Below, one piece after another: positions 8,617-17,735 of a stretch of 64,000 nucleotides of DNA (positions are counted from its first letter, which is position 1; every line of letters starts with the position of its first letter). Below the pieces are notes generated by a model, which saw only the letters and a list, made by a program, of their open reading frames with translations, was not told the DNA's origin and searched no databases. Position numbers and translations under genes: made by a program. Where the stretch lies: the NCBI RefSeq assembly GCF_042432445.1, contig NZ_JBHLXE010000100.1:62001-126000 (forward strand), in the 5' to 3' direction. This DNA comes from Thorsellia kenyensis. GTDB lineage: Bacteria > Pseudomonadota > Gammaproteobacteria > Enterobacterales > Thorselliaceae.

Positions 8617-9417
8617 TTATGGGATCATCAAAGTACCCATTGATTGATTTTTAAATAATAATGGCAGTTTATCAAAATCTTTAAAACTAGCAATAGTGAC
8701 TGCTCCACCTAAGTTACTTGCTGCATCAAGGGCAGCATTCACTTTAACTACCATGCCGTCTGTGATAACGCCTTTGTCAATTAACTCATTTGCTTGTGCC
8801 CTATTCATGCTGGGGATTAATTTTTTATTTTCGTCTAACACCCCACTGACATCGGCTAATAAAGCCAGTGATCCGCCTATACTTTTAGCAATCACGACCG
8901 CAGCCTCATCGGCATTCACATTCATCAAAAGTCCATCAGCAGTAATGCCAATAGAACTAATGATAGGAAGATAACCATGAGAAAGCAACAGAGTTAATAG
9001 TTTACCCGAACCTGCTGTCGCATGAGCTACGTGCCCCAACTCATCGGATATGGGTGTTACCTCTGCAATTGTCGCATCACCTAGGGAGAGGCCAACAGGC
9101 ATCAATTTGGCGTTAATTGCATGCGCCATTATATTTTTATTCGCCGTTCCTGATAATGCGCCAGCAACAATATCAATTTGTGAGCTAGGCGTCACTCTTA
9201 GCCCCTCTTTTTTGACAATCGGTAAATTAAGCTGTTTCATAAGAAAATCAACAACACACCCACCGCCATGGACGATAACCACTGGTCTTTTAGATTCAGA
9301 TTGACGTACCTGTGAATCCCAAATACCTTGGATAGTGCTAAATAAGGAGTCTAAAGCACCTGGGGTATCTAATATTACTCCACCTAGTTTCAATACGAGA
9401 GGTGTTTTTACTTGCAT
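8617..9417 (-). CDS. argB: Acetylglutamate kinase
   Basis: ArgB phosphorylates N-acetylglutamate, the second step of arginine synthesis. The 266-residue amino-acid-kinase fold shows LKLGG at residues 9-13, VIVHGGG near residue 48 and NVNADEAAVVIAKS near 167, as in ArgB (258 in E. coli). The gene lies 248 bp downstream of argC, wide enough for a separate promoter, although the order argC-argB-argH is kept. The ribosome-binding site upstream of its ATG is weak. Confidence 0.95.
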   Translation of the reverse strand: MQVKTPLVLKLGGVILDTPGALDSLFSTIQGIWDSQVRQSESKRPVVIVHGGGCVVDFLMKQLNLPIVKKEGLRVTPSSQIDIVAGALSGTANKNIMAHAINAKLMPVGLSLGDATIAEVTPISDELGHVAHATAGSGKLLTLLLSHGYLPIISSIGITADGLLMNVNADEAAVVIAKSIGGSLALLADVSGVLDENKKLIPSMNRAQANELIDKGVITDGMVVKVNAALDAASNLGGAVTIASFKDFDKLPLLFKNQSMGTLMIP

Positions 9418-9665
9418 ATATTTTTTCGCCCTAATATCAATTAAAATTTAATTACTTTGTCATAAATAAAATGCTATGTTAAGTCAACAAAAAAACTGCT
9501 CTTGGCATGTCTATTTTTCAAAAAAACACTTACCCTTAAGCAACTGACTTAAAATAATTTTTTGGTCACTACGCAGCGCTGTGTCATTATTGAAATAACA
9601 TATAGTATGCAGATCAGATAATGGTGTTTTTTCCTAATCGGACGATAACAAAGTTTAAAGTAAAG

Positions 9666-10682
9666 TTAAAGTAAAGAAAGTGTCTCTTCATGACCAAATC
9701 TTAGGTTAAAACACTGAACTGCTTGAGATGCAGCTCCTTTTAATAAATTATCCTCTGCACTGACAATAATCGCATACCCATCACTGATTGCAAAACCAAT
9801 ATCACAATAAGGTAAACCAACCACAGATTTTAGCGATGGAAAGCCTGAGTCAAGTAATCTGACAATTTTTGAATGTCCATAGGCTTTGTTAAAGACTTCT
9901 CTAAATCGTAATTCAGAGGCTTGTTCATTCACTTTACAGGTCACTGTTGCGAGAATACCACGTTCAAATTGCCCCAAGTGTGGAGTGAAAATGACTTCCG
10001 TTCCTAAATGATAACTAATTTCTGGTTGATGGCGGTGAGTAAACACACCATAAGGTTGAAGGCTAACTTCACAAAAACTGGTATTTAGGGCCGCTTTTCT
10101 GCCAGCACCACTAACCCCACTGGTTGCGTTGATTATCGGTTTCATGGATAAATCCAATAATCCCGCCTCAATGAGCGGTTTTAATGCTAATTGAGAGGCC
10201 GTAGGGTAGCACCCTGGCACAGCCACTAAAGAGGCTTGGCTTAATGCGTCTTGCGCAAATTCGGCTAAGCCATAAACTGCTTTATTTAAATACTCAGGGT
10301 ATGCATGAGAGAAGCCGTAATAGGTAGGATAAAACTCAGTACTCGGAACCCTGAATGCACCTGATAAATCAAATACACACACTCCTTTTTGTAAAAAAAT
10401 AGGGGCTATGTCATGGCTAACTTCATGTGCGGTTGCTAAAAAGACAACATCACATGATTCAGCAACCTTTTCAATATCATTAAGAGGATAAATCTCTTTG
10501 TCTAATACGCCTCTAAATTTAGGATATAAAGTAGAAAGTGATTTTCCTGCATCGGCACTATTCGCAGAAACATATAATCCAACTAAATCACACTCAGGGT
10601 GTTTATTTAAAAAAAACGCTAACTCAGCCCCTGCATAACCGCTTGCCCCTATAATGACAATTTTTTTACGCGAATTACTCAC
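9666..10682 (-). CDS. argC: N-acetyl-gamma-glutamyl-phosphate reductase
   Basis: ArgC reduces acetylglutamyl phosphate with NADPH, the third step of arginine synthesis. The 338 residues open with the Rossmann motif IIGASGYAGAEL, carry the catalytic cysteine in VPGCYPTASQLAL (about residues 154-166) and the THRHQPEI active-site segment. The start is GTG, preceded by AAGGAG. It follows an ArgO-like exporter gene by 97 bp, which makes an argO-argC transcription unit possible. Confidence 0.96.
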   Translation of the reverse strand: MSNSRKKIVIIGASGYAGAELAFFLNKHPECDLVGLYVSANSADAGKSLSTLYPKFRGVLDKEIYPLNDIEKVAESCDVVFLATAHEVSHDIAPIFLQKGVCVFDLSGAFRVPSTEFYPTYYGFSHAYPEYLNKAVYGLAEFAQDALSQASLVAVPGCYPTASQLALKPLIEAGLLDLSMKPIINATSGVSGAGRKAALNTSFCEVSLQPYGVFTHRHQPEISYHLGTEVIFTPHLGQFERGILATVTCKVNEQASELRFREVFNKAYGHSKIVRLLDSGFPSLKSVVGLPYCDIGFAISDGYAIIVSAEDNLLKGAASQAVQCFNLRFGHEETLSLL

Positions 10683-10779
10683 AGCTCACTCCTTTATTTT
10701 AAGTATTTCTAAAGTTTGTATTGAACAAATTCTACGAGGTAAAATGACCGCTTTGAACTATAGCCCGTTTAATTTGCTT

Positions 10780-11385
10780 TTAAAATGCTAATAGTAGATT
10801 ACCTGCAATAAAAAACATCACCACCCCAATGAATATATCTAGATACTGCCAGCTCTTTTTATTTATGAAAAAAGGGCGTAAAAATTTGGCCAAAAAACCT
10901 AGACCAGTAAAAAATACCACTGAAGCAAAACATGCACCTAAACCAAATAGCCATGCATTTTCCTTATACTGACTTGCAATGCCACCCAACAATATAACGG
11001 TATCTAAATACACATGTGGATTTAAAAAAGTAAAGGCTAAACAAGTGCCTAAGACAACTTTTAAGGGAAGTTTATGACTATCCGAAGACAATTCCATAAA
11101 ACTGGTTGCTTTATAAGCTGAGATAAAGCGTAGAATAGCATACGCGCATAAAAATACGATCCCAAATACCCTCGTAATATCAATTACCAGAGGATACTTT
11201 TCAACAACAATATAAAAACCACTGACCCCAATCGTAATCAACAGTGCATCACTAAGTGCACAACAGATAATGACGGGAAGCACATGTTGTCCAAGTAAAC
11301 CTTGCCTTAAAACAAAGGCATTTTGTGAGCCTATTGCAACAATTAAAGAAAGACCGAGCAGAAAACCTTCAAACCAAATAGCCAT
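10780..11385 (-). CDS. LysE/ArgO-family amino acid exporter
   Basis: An inner-membrane protein of about 201 residues with six hydrophobic segments. It has the LysE-family N-terminal motif GSQNAFVLRQG and the internal FLNPHVYLDTVILLG that ArgO (YggA) and LysE share. Members export arginine, canavanine or lysine. Its place between argE and argC suggests arginine, which would give this organism an overflow valve inside its own arginine cluster. I chose the ATG at 11385 because GGAG lies five bases upstream and the protein then starts like ArgO. An upstream ATG at 11424 would add 13 residues but has a weaker site. Substrate is inferred. Confidence 0.87.
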   Translation of the reverse strand: MAIWFEGFLLGLSLIVAIGSQNAFVLRQGLLGQHVLPVIICCALSDALLITIGVSGFYIVVEKYPLVIDITRVFGIVFLCAYAILRFISAYKATSFMELSSDSHKLPLKVVLGTCLAFTFLNPHVYLDTVILLGGIASQYKENAWLFGLGACFASVVFFTGLGFLAKFLRPFFINKKSWQYLDIFIGVVMFFIAGNLLLAF

Positions 11386-11660
11386 ATTTCTCCGAAAGTG
11401 GACTGATGAATCACTTAAGATCATAAACCTTTAGACCTATACGATCTATGAAAATCATTCGCCCCAAAATTTTACACAATATAAAAAAATGTATCGCCAT
11501 CGACTAGTATATCGTTACGTTGAACTAACCATTCTTTGAACAAAACAACCTCAATTCTATTAAATGCCAAATAAGCAACGCGACCTTACGAATTCCTATT
11601 GCACCTCTAGTCGTAATGTATTAAAGTCCATTAATTAATCTTGTAATATAATAACATTAA

Positions 11661-11699
11661 CTTGCATTTTTATGCAAAAATTTAGCATAATATATCACG
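11661..11699. promoter_or_regulatory. Tandem ArgR (ARG box) operator upstream of argE
   Basis: The first box, 11661-11678, contains the inverted repeat TTGCAT-TTTT-ATGCAA, close to the ArgR consensus TGAAT-N4-ATTCA. Exactly 3 bp further, 11682-11699 (TTAGCATAATATATCACG) is a weaker second box with the right-hand half kept. Two 18-bp boxes separated by 3 bp is the standard ArgR hexamer operator. It is about 45-80 bp upstream of the argE ATG and may also repress the divergent argO-argC side. Confidence 0.7.
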
Positions 11700-11741
11700 C
11701 ATACCCGTGCTGTTTTTCTTATAAACTAGAGGACTTTTCTT

Positions 11742-12917
11742 ATGGCATCGATTCCTAAATTCCATTCTCTCTATGAAACATTGATTGCGATTCCCACTGT
11801 AAGTGCTGAAGATATTCAATTAGACTTCCCTAACCTGCCTCTGATAGAAAAACTAGCTGAATGGTTTGAAAGCTTAGGTTTTGAAATATCAATCACTAAG
11901 GTACCTGAATCTCGAGATAAATATAATCTTCTGGCCAGTTTTTATCCTAGCAATGGGGTAAAAAATGGTGGATTGTTATTAACAGGACATACCGATACAG
12001 TTCCTTTTGATGAAGGGCGCTGGACACAAGATCCTTTTAAACTGACCTTAAAAGACGACAAGCTGTATGGACTGGGTACTGCTGATATGAAAGGTTTTTT
12101 TGCATTTATCTTAGATGCAGTAGCCCAACTTGATAGCAAAAAATTCACCAAACCACTGCATATTTTAGCGACAGCCGATGAAGAGATAACCATGGCAGGG
12201 GCTCGTTATTTTGCAGCCAATACACTCATCAGACCTGATTTTGCAATCATTGGAGAACCAACTTCTTTAGAGCCTATTCGAGCACATAAAGGTCATGTAG
12301 CCCATAGTCTTAAAATAGTAGGACACTCTGGCCACTCAAGCAATCCAGCTTTAGGTGTTAATGCCATCGACTTGATGCATGAATCGATAGGAAAGTTGAT
12401 TGAATTGCGTGAAGAGCTCAAAGAAAAATACCAAAATGCTTCATTTACTGTACCTCATCCCACGATGAATTTTGGCTATATCAATGGAGGCGATGCAGCG
12501 AACAGAATTTGTGCGTGCTGTGAACTTCATCTGGATATTAGACCTTTACCTGGTCTGAAATTAGATGAATTAGATGGGCTAGTCGCAAAAGCATTAAAAC
12601 CAGTAACTGATAAATACCCCGGTAGATTAAGTATTAAGCAGATGCACGCAGCAATTCCAGGTTATGAGTGCGAAACTGCACATCATCTGGTTCAAGAAAT
12701 AGAAAAACTTCTAGACAAACGCACAGATGTTGTTAATTACTGTACTGAAGCACCTTTTGTACAAACTCTTTGTCCGACTTTGGTGTTAGGTCCAGGATCT
12801 ATAGATCAAGCGCACCAACCCGATGAATATATTGATACTGCTTTTATAGAGCCTACCAAAAAAGTACTTACCGATTTAATAAGCCACTTTTGTATGAACT
12901 CTACTGAACAAGAATGA
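11742..12917 (+). CDS. argE: Acetylornithine deacetylase
   Basis: ArgE hydrolyses N-acetylornithine to ornithine. The 391-residue M20-family metallopeptidase shows LLLTGHTDTVP (metal-binding His), YGLGTADMKGF (bridging Asp) and ATADEEITMAGA (catalytic Glu pair). The length is near E. coli ArgE (383). The ATG has AGAGGA upstream. It diverges from argO-argC-argB-argH and is followed by ppc 48 bp later, so the E. coli-type ppc/argE/argCBH neighbourhood is kept, with an exporter gene inserted between argE and argC. Confidence 0.95.
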   Translation: MASIPKFHSLYETLIAIPTVSAEDIQLDFPNLPLIEKLAEWFESLGFEISITKVPESRDKYNLLASFYPSNGVKNGGLLLTGHTDTVPFDEGRWTQDPFKLTLKDDKLYGLGTADMKGFFAFILDAVAQLDSKKFTKPLHILATADEEITMAGARYFAANTLIRPDFAIIGEPTSLEPIRAHKGHVAHSLKIVGHSGHSSNPALGVNAIDLMHESIGKLIELREELKEKYQNASFTVPHPTMNFGYINGGDAANRICACCELHLDIRPLPGLKLDELDGLVAKALKPVTDKYPGRLSIKQMHAAIPGYECETAHHLVQEIEKLLDKRTDVVNYCTEAPFVQTLCPTLVLGPGSIDQAHQPDEYIDTAFIEPTKKVLTDLISHFCMNSTEQE

Positions 12918-12965
12918 ATTTTTAAATAATTATCGTTTATCAATCAATTAACTAATGGGAGTCTC

Positions 12966-15608
12966 ATGAACGAACAATATTCAGCAATGCGTAACCATGT
13001 CAGTATGCTTGGCAGTATGCTTGGAGAAACAATAAAAGAAGCACTCGGAGACAAAATTCTAGACCGAGTTGAAAATCTGAGGTTACTTTCTAAGTCTTCA
13101 AGGGCTGGTAATAATGCGGACAGACAAGCTTTATTAAATGCGCTTGAAAATCTTTCTACCGAAGAGTTGTTACCCGTTGCAAGGGCATTCAGTCAATTTT
13201 TGAATCTCACGAATACTGTTGAACAATACCATAGTATCTCTCCTAAAGCAGGAAATACCACCACCCCACAAATTATTGAAGCACTTCGTACGCGATTAAA
13301 AGCGCAAGAAGTCAATGTAAGCGATATTGTAGAAGCCATTAAAAATTTGTCGATTGAACTTGTTTTAACCGCCCATCCGACTGAAATTACACGTCGCACA
13401 ATGATAAATAAGCTCATTGAAGTCAATAGTTGCCTAGAAGGACTCGATCATGCGGATATCACTGACTATGAACGCCAGCGGCTAATGAGACGTTTAAAGC
13501 AATTGGTCGCACAATCATGGCATACAGATGAAATAAGAAAAGAGCGTCCCACTCCAATTGACGAGGCTAAATGGGGGTTTGCAGTAGTTGAGAATAGTCT
13601 TTGGGAAGCTGTACCTGAATTTTTAAGAGAACTCAACGAGCAAGTTACCGCATCAACGGATTACCGATTACCCATCGATGCTAGCCCAATCAAATTTACT
13701 TCTTGGATGGGAGGAGACAGAGACGGTAATCCTAATGTGACGGCTCAGGTTACCCGCCATGTGCTTTTACTAGGGCGTTGGAAAGCTGCTGACTTATTTT
13801 TAAAAGATATACAAGTCCTGATCTCAGAGCTCTCTATGAATGAGGCCACTGATACACTTAGAGCATTAGCACCAAAAGAATCTCAGGAACCTTATCGAGA
13901 TCTTTTAAAAACAATACGGACTAAACTGACCGACTCTTTAGCGCACCTTGAAAATGTTATTAACAAGGGTGTTCAATTAGACATCAATTATTTACTGACT
14001 AACGAAGACTTATGGCACCCCCTTCATGCCTGCTATGAGTCCCTTAAATCATCTAAAATGGAAATAATTGCTGAAGGTCATCTACTTGACACTTTGAGAA
14101 GAATAAAATGCTTTGGTGTACATCTAGTCAAATTAGATATTCGTCAAGAAAGTACACGACACAGCGATGCCATCGCTGAAATTACTCGCTATCTTGGATT
14201 GGGCGATTACAGTAGTTGGTCAGAAAAAGATAAGCAGGCTTTTTTGATCACAGAATTAAATTCAAGAAGACCTTTATTTCCTTCTGTCTGGTCCCCTAGC
14301 CCTGATGTCAAAGAGGTGCTAGATACATGCAAACTTATCGCTAAAACCTCGCCTGATGCTATCGGTGCATATGTTATATCAATGGCGCGAACAGCTTCAG
14401 ATGTCTTGGCAGTTCATCTTCTATTAAGAGAGTGTGGATGTGTTCATCCACCTATGGTCGCTCCATTATTTGAAACGTTAGATGATCTAAATAATGCCGA
14501 GTCTGTCATGAACTCCTTATTGCATATTGATTGGTATAGAGCTCTTCTCTTAAGCAAACAGAACAGTCGCCAGATGGTAATGATTGGCTATTCAGATTCT
14601 GCAAAAGATGCTGGAGCCATGGCGGCCTCATGGGCACAATATCAAGCTCAAGATGCGCTGATTAAACTGTGTGATGAACTGGGTATTGAACTAACATTAT
14701 TCCATGGCCGCGGTGGTTCAATTGGCCGTGGTGGTGCACCAGCCCATGCGGCTCTTTTATCACAACCACCTGGTAGCTTGAAGGCTGGATTGCGTGTTAC
14801 TGAACAAGGAGAAATGATTCGCTTTAAATTTGGTTTGCCTGAAGTTGCAATTAATAGCCTAGCACTTTACACAAGCGCAGTGTTGGAAGCCAACCTCTTA
14901 GCTCCACCCGAACCTAAAAAAGAGTGGTGTGATATTATGGATGATTTATCCCAAATTTCTTGCGAGATCTATCGTAGCTATGTGCGTGAACATCCGGAAT
15001 TCGTCCCTTATTTTAGATCTGCGACACCTGAACAAGAGTTAGCTAAATTACCATTAGGATCACGCCCCGCTAAAAGAAATCCCAAAGGCGGAGTAGAGTC
15101 TTTACGTGCTATCCCGTGGATATTTGCCTGGACACAAAATAGACTTATTTTACCTGCTTGGTTAGGTGCAGGGGCTTCTTTAGCTAAAGTCATTGAGAAG
15201 GGTCAAAAAGCAAAACTCGAGGAAATGTGTCGCGATTGGCCATTCTTTTCGACTAGAATTGGTATGTTAGAGATGGTCTATACAAAAACAGATTTATGGT
15301 TAGCTGAATACTATGATCAACGTTTAGTAGATAAATCACTATGGTCACTTGGTCAATCATTGCGTGAAGCGCTAAAACAAGATATTGACACTGTACTTTC
15401 ACTTGCGAATGATGAGAACCTAATGGCTGATTTGCCTTGGATAGCTGAGTCTATCGCTCTTAGAAATATCTATACCGATCCACTCAATGTCCTTCAAGCA
15501 GAGCTTTTACATCGTTCTAGAAAGTCTGAAGACTCAAATCCTAATATTGAACAAGCTTTAATGGTTACGATCGCTGGTATTGCAGCAGGAATGAGAAATA
15601 CGGGTTAA
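12966..15608 (+). CDS. ppc: Phosphoenolpyruvate carboxylase
   Basis: PEP carboxylase makes oxaloacetate from PEP and bicarbonate to refill the TCA cycle and feed aspartate and glutamate, hence arginine. The 880-residue protein has the LTAHPTEI active-site histidine, WMGGDRDGNP, GYSDSAKDAGAMAASW and the glycine-rich FHGRGGSIGRGGAP loop, and ends MRNTG as the family does. The ATG follows GGGAG. It may be cotranscribed with argE. The gene ends 20 bp before the inverted repeat of an inserted element, which seems to have parted it from its terminator. Confidence 0.97.
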   Translation: MNEQYSAMRNHVSMLGSMLGETIKEALGDKILDRVENLRLLSKSSRAGNNADRQALLNALENLSTEELLPVARAFSQFLNLTNTVEQYHSISPKAGNTTTPQIIEALRTRLKAQEVNVSDIVEAIKNLSIELVLTAHPTEITRRTMINKLIEVNSCLEGLDHADITDYERQRLMRRLKQLVAQSWHTDEIRKERPTPIDEAKWGFAVVENSLWEAVPEFLRELNEQVTASTDYRLPIDASPIKFTSWMGGDRDGNPNVTAQVTRHVLLLGRWKAADLFLKDIQVLISELSMNEATDTLRALAPKESQEPYRDLLKTIRTKLTDSLAHLENVINKGVQLDINYLLTNEDLWHPLHACYESLKSSKMEIIAEGHLLDTLRRIKCFGVHLVKLDIRQESTRHSDAIAEITRYLGLGDYSSWSEKDKQAFLITELNSRRPLFPSVWSPSPDVKEVLDTCKLIAKTSPDAIGAYVISMARTASDVLAVHLLLRECGCVHPPMVAPLFETLDDLNNAESVMNSLLHIDWYRALLLSKQNSRQMVMIGYSDSAKDAGAMAASWAQYQAQDALIKLCDELGIELTLFHGRGGSIGRGGAPAHAALLSQPPGSLKAGLRVTEQGEMIRFKFGLPEVAINSLALYTSAVLEANLLAPPEPKKEWCDIMDDLSQISCEIYRSYVREHPEFVPYFRSATPEQELAKLPLGSRPAKRNPKGGVESLRAIPWIFAWTQNRLILPAWLGAGASLAKVIEKGQKAKLEEMCRDWPFFSTRIGMLEMVYTKTDLWLAEYYDQRLVDKSLWSLGQSLREALKQDIDTVLSLANDENLMADLPWIAESIALRNIYTDPLNVLQAELLHRSRKSEDSNPNIEQALMVTIAGIAAGMRNTG

Positions 15609-15628
15609 GTTTTCTTAATTTTATTAAA

Positions 15629-15648
15629 TAACGAGATGCTCGACTTTT
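15629..15648 (+). repeat. Left terminal inverted repeat candidate
   Basis: TAACGAGATGCTCGACTTTT, 20 bp after the ppc stop codon. It pairs with 19664-19683 with 18 matches of 20. The pairing of positions and their place just outside transposase fragments on both sides supports an element end. Confidence 0.5.
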
Positions 15649-15722
15649 TTGTTACATAATTTGGAGGGAGATGGCATAACTTACAACTAATTAAGAGACC
15701 AATCGAAATTAGGAGTAAAATC

Positions 15723-16413
15723 ATGCCATCATTCCTAGACTATATCACCTATACTTTTATTAAAATAGACGATAGCTTAAATAAAATACTGGCTGAATAC
15801 GATAGACCACTTAGAACAAGAGGATTCCTGCCAAAGCTATCAGATAGCGAAGTCATTACAATGGAACTCATTGGTGAATTATTTGGTATTCATAGTACGG
15901 TAGAAATTTGGAGATACTTTAACAAGCATCAGACTTACTTATTTCAAAATTTCTCTTCCCGTATTCAATTTGCCAAACAATGCCAAAATCTTTGGATTGT
16001 TAAGTAAAAAATATTGGAAAAACTTAATTCGTACAGGTATTTATTTCATATTATTAGCGAAGTTCCAATAGCTGTTTGTCATAACAAACGGACTATTAAT
16101 TGCAAGCGGTTTAAGGAAGAGGCAGCTAGGGGTTACTGTGCCTCTAAAGAGCAGTATTATTACGGATTCAAAGGCTATCTCGTTGCTAATCAAGAGGGGT
16201 AAAATTGTTAATTTTGATGTGACTTCCGCAAATATAGATGAAAGAGAGATGATAATAGAGTTACTTGAAGGTAAAACAGGGTTAGCATTAGGGGATTAAG
16301 GCTATTTGGGTGAGACAGCGGAACAATATACAAAGCATGGGATTGCTATTGAAAAACCCGTTAGGAAAAACATGAGAGATAAGCTCCCTAAAAACATTAG
16401 GAATTTTTGGAAT
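15723..16413 (+). pseudogene. IS982-family transposase, left fragment with stops and frameshifts
   Basis: The first 94 codons (to a TAA at 16005) read like the IS982 N terminus, with LSDSEVITMELIGELFG and IWRYFNKHQTYLF. A following frame gives EEAARGYCASKEQYYYGFKGYL, and further frames give VTSANIDERE and KPVRKNMRDKLPKNIRN, all blocks of the same family in order. There are at least three in-frame stops or shifts, and the expected Asp before the P.AVC block is not seen. The coding match ends at about 16413, where unrelated sequence begins. A GGAG site precedes the ATG. It is dead as a transposase. Confidence 0.85.
16339..16413 (+). repeat. 75-bp direct repeat, copy 1 (within left transposase fragment)
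   Basis: Matches 19402-19476 at 71 of 75 positions by eye. It encodes the GIAIE.PVRK.MRDKLPKNIRN part of the IS982-type transposase. The match stops at 16413, the junction with cargo. Confidence 0.8.
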
Positions 16414-16503
16414 TTTAGTTAAAATTGAATTGTAACTATTAACAAGGGTAATGCAAATTATGATAGTTAGTGCAAATACCACTAAGAACATTTTTTTCAT
16501 CAA
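16414..16503 (-). pseudogene. 5' stub of a small secreted or membrane protein gene cut by the IS fragment
   Basis: From an ATG at 16503 (AGGA eight bases upstream) the minus strand encodes a Lys start and a strongly hydrophobic stretch (MMKKMFLVVFALTIIICITL...) resembling a signal peptide or membrane anchor. After about 30 codons it runs into the transposase fragment read backwards, so the rest is not native. It lies 55 bp downstream of the DUF6882-like gene on the same strand. It is either a truncated neighbour gene or a chance hydrophobic frame. Confidence 0.3.
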
Positions 16504-16558
16504 ACATCCTAAGGTTATTCATTTGTGGTATCCAGATTTAACAAGCTGATTATATAAA

Positions 16559-17329
16559 TCAACTTTGCGTACTTGATATTTCATCAATACGCAATTGATC
16601 GTCGAATTTAATGTCTAGAGTCATATCGTTCGCTGTAAAACGAATAGCCGACTCTGAAAATTCAGCATGTTTTGAAAATTTTTCAATAAGAGGTGCAACC
16701 ATAACTCGATGATTACCTTCATATGTTTGAATTACATATTTAATAGCTTGAACTATTTCATCGCAATTTGCAGAGTCAAAAATTTGAGTAGGTGGTGACT
16801 TAATTAAAATGTAAGCTGCACCGTTATCGTAGGGTGTTTTATAGTAACAGTCTCTATCAAAGAAGGCACTGACTAACGCACTTAAATTATGACCATTGAT
16901 AAGTTCATCTAAAACAATATCTTTTGAATTAAAATCAATAAAACTAGCAAAATTGCTTTTTTGATTGAATAATAAAATATCTTCAGTGAATGTTGCAGGA
17001 TAACTATCTGAATTGACTGTTCCAAATCTCCATGTATTAGATACATGCGATTCTGTGCCAATGAGTCCTGCCGTAAATTTATGATTACCTATAATCAATA
17101 ACTGACGATCCACATCTAGTTGCCAATTTGCGTCACCAATAATTTCCCCTAATCGGTTTTGTTGAATGCATGCTATACCAACAGCACTAGCAATTAATTC
17201 TGCTGACGATGAAGGTTTATGCCTTGCGATAGATTCAATAAATGAAAAATCATTTGTTTGGTTCATTAGTGATCTGACAGAGGCTGTTTTGTTATTAAAT
17301 ATGCTCATTATTTTATTGAATAAAGACAT
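16559..17329 (-). CDS. DUF6882-like protein of unknown function
   Basis: About 256 residues with no signal peptide. A central segment, WQLDVDRQLLIIGNHKF, then LIGTESHVSNTWRFGTVNSD, resembles the W.LD...L.F...IGTES...TW.W...N pattern of DUF6882 proteins; the function of that family is not known to me. The start at 17329 is chosen because AAGGAT lies six bases upstream; a longer frame starts only with TTG. It is cargo of the IS982-bounded segment, upstream of and divergent from arsB. DUF assignment is by pattern only. Confidence 0.6.
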   Translation of the reverse strand: MSLFNKIMSIFNNKTASVRSLMNQTNDFSFIESIARHKPSSSAELIASAVGIACIQQNRLGEIIGDANWQLDVDRQLLIIGNHKFTAGLIGTESHVSNTWRFGTVNSDSYPATFTEDILLFNQKSNFASFIDFNSKDIVLDELINGHNLSALVSAFFDRDCYYKTPYDNGAAYILIKSPPTQIFDSANCDEIVQAIKYVIQTYEGNHRVMVAPLIEKFSKHAEFSESAIRFTANDMTLDIKFDDQLRIDEISSTQS

Positions 17330-17735
17330 AGGTATCCTTTTTATTTTTGATTTTATTTTGATATTCAATGAATAGTTTAAGCTAAATTATATGAGAAAAA
17401 TTATAATATACAAAAAATAAAATTATACTAAGTCCCATCAACTTTAGTCCTTAATCTGCATATTTTGATTAGTATTATGTATGAAAGCTACTATATGTGG
17501 AATTTATTTTTGTATGAAACTATAATGATGCTGCTGTTGGTCTGTTAAATTAAGGCGAATTTAGGTAAAACGATTTACCCTCCTTTTCATATTAAATATA
17601 GACTAGGTACCGTAACTGATACTGGTGATACAAAATATTATGATAGCCAGAATGTGTACCACACATCTCTGTAATTTAACCTCTATAAGGATAGTAAATT
17701 TCTTACTGAATTAATCATATCTCTCGGGAGCCATT
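17330..17735. other. Divergent intergenic region between the DUF6882-like gene and arsB
   Basis: About 400 bp with no supported gene. It should hold both divergent promoters. I see no arsR frame and no clear inverted repeat typical of an ArsR operator. Confidence 0.5.
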
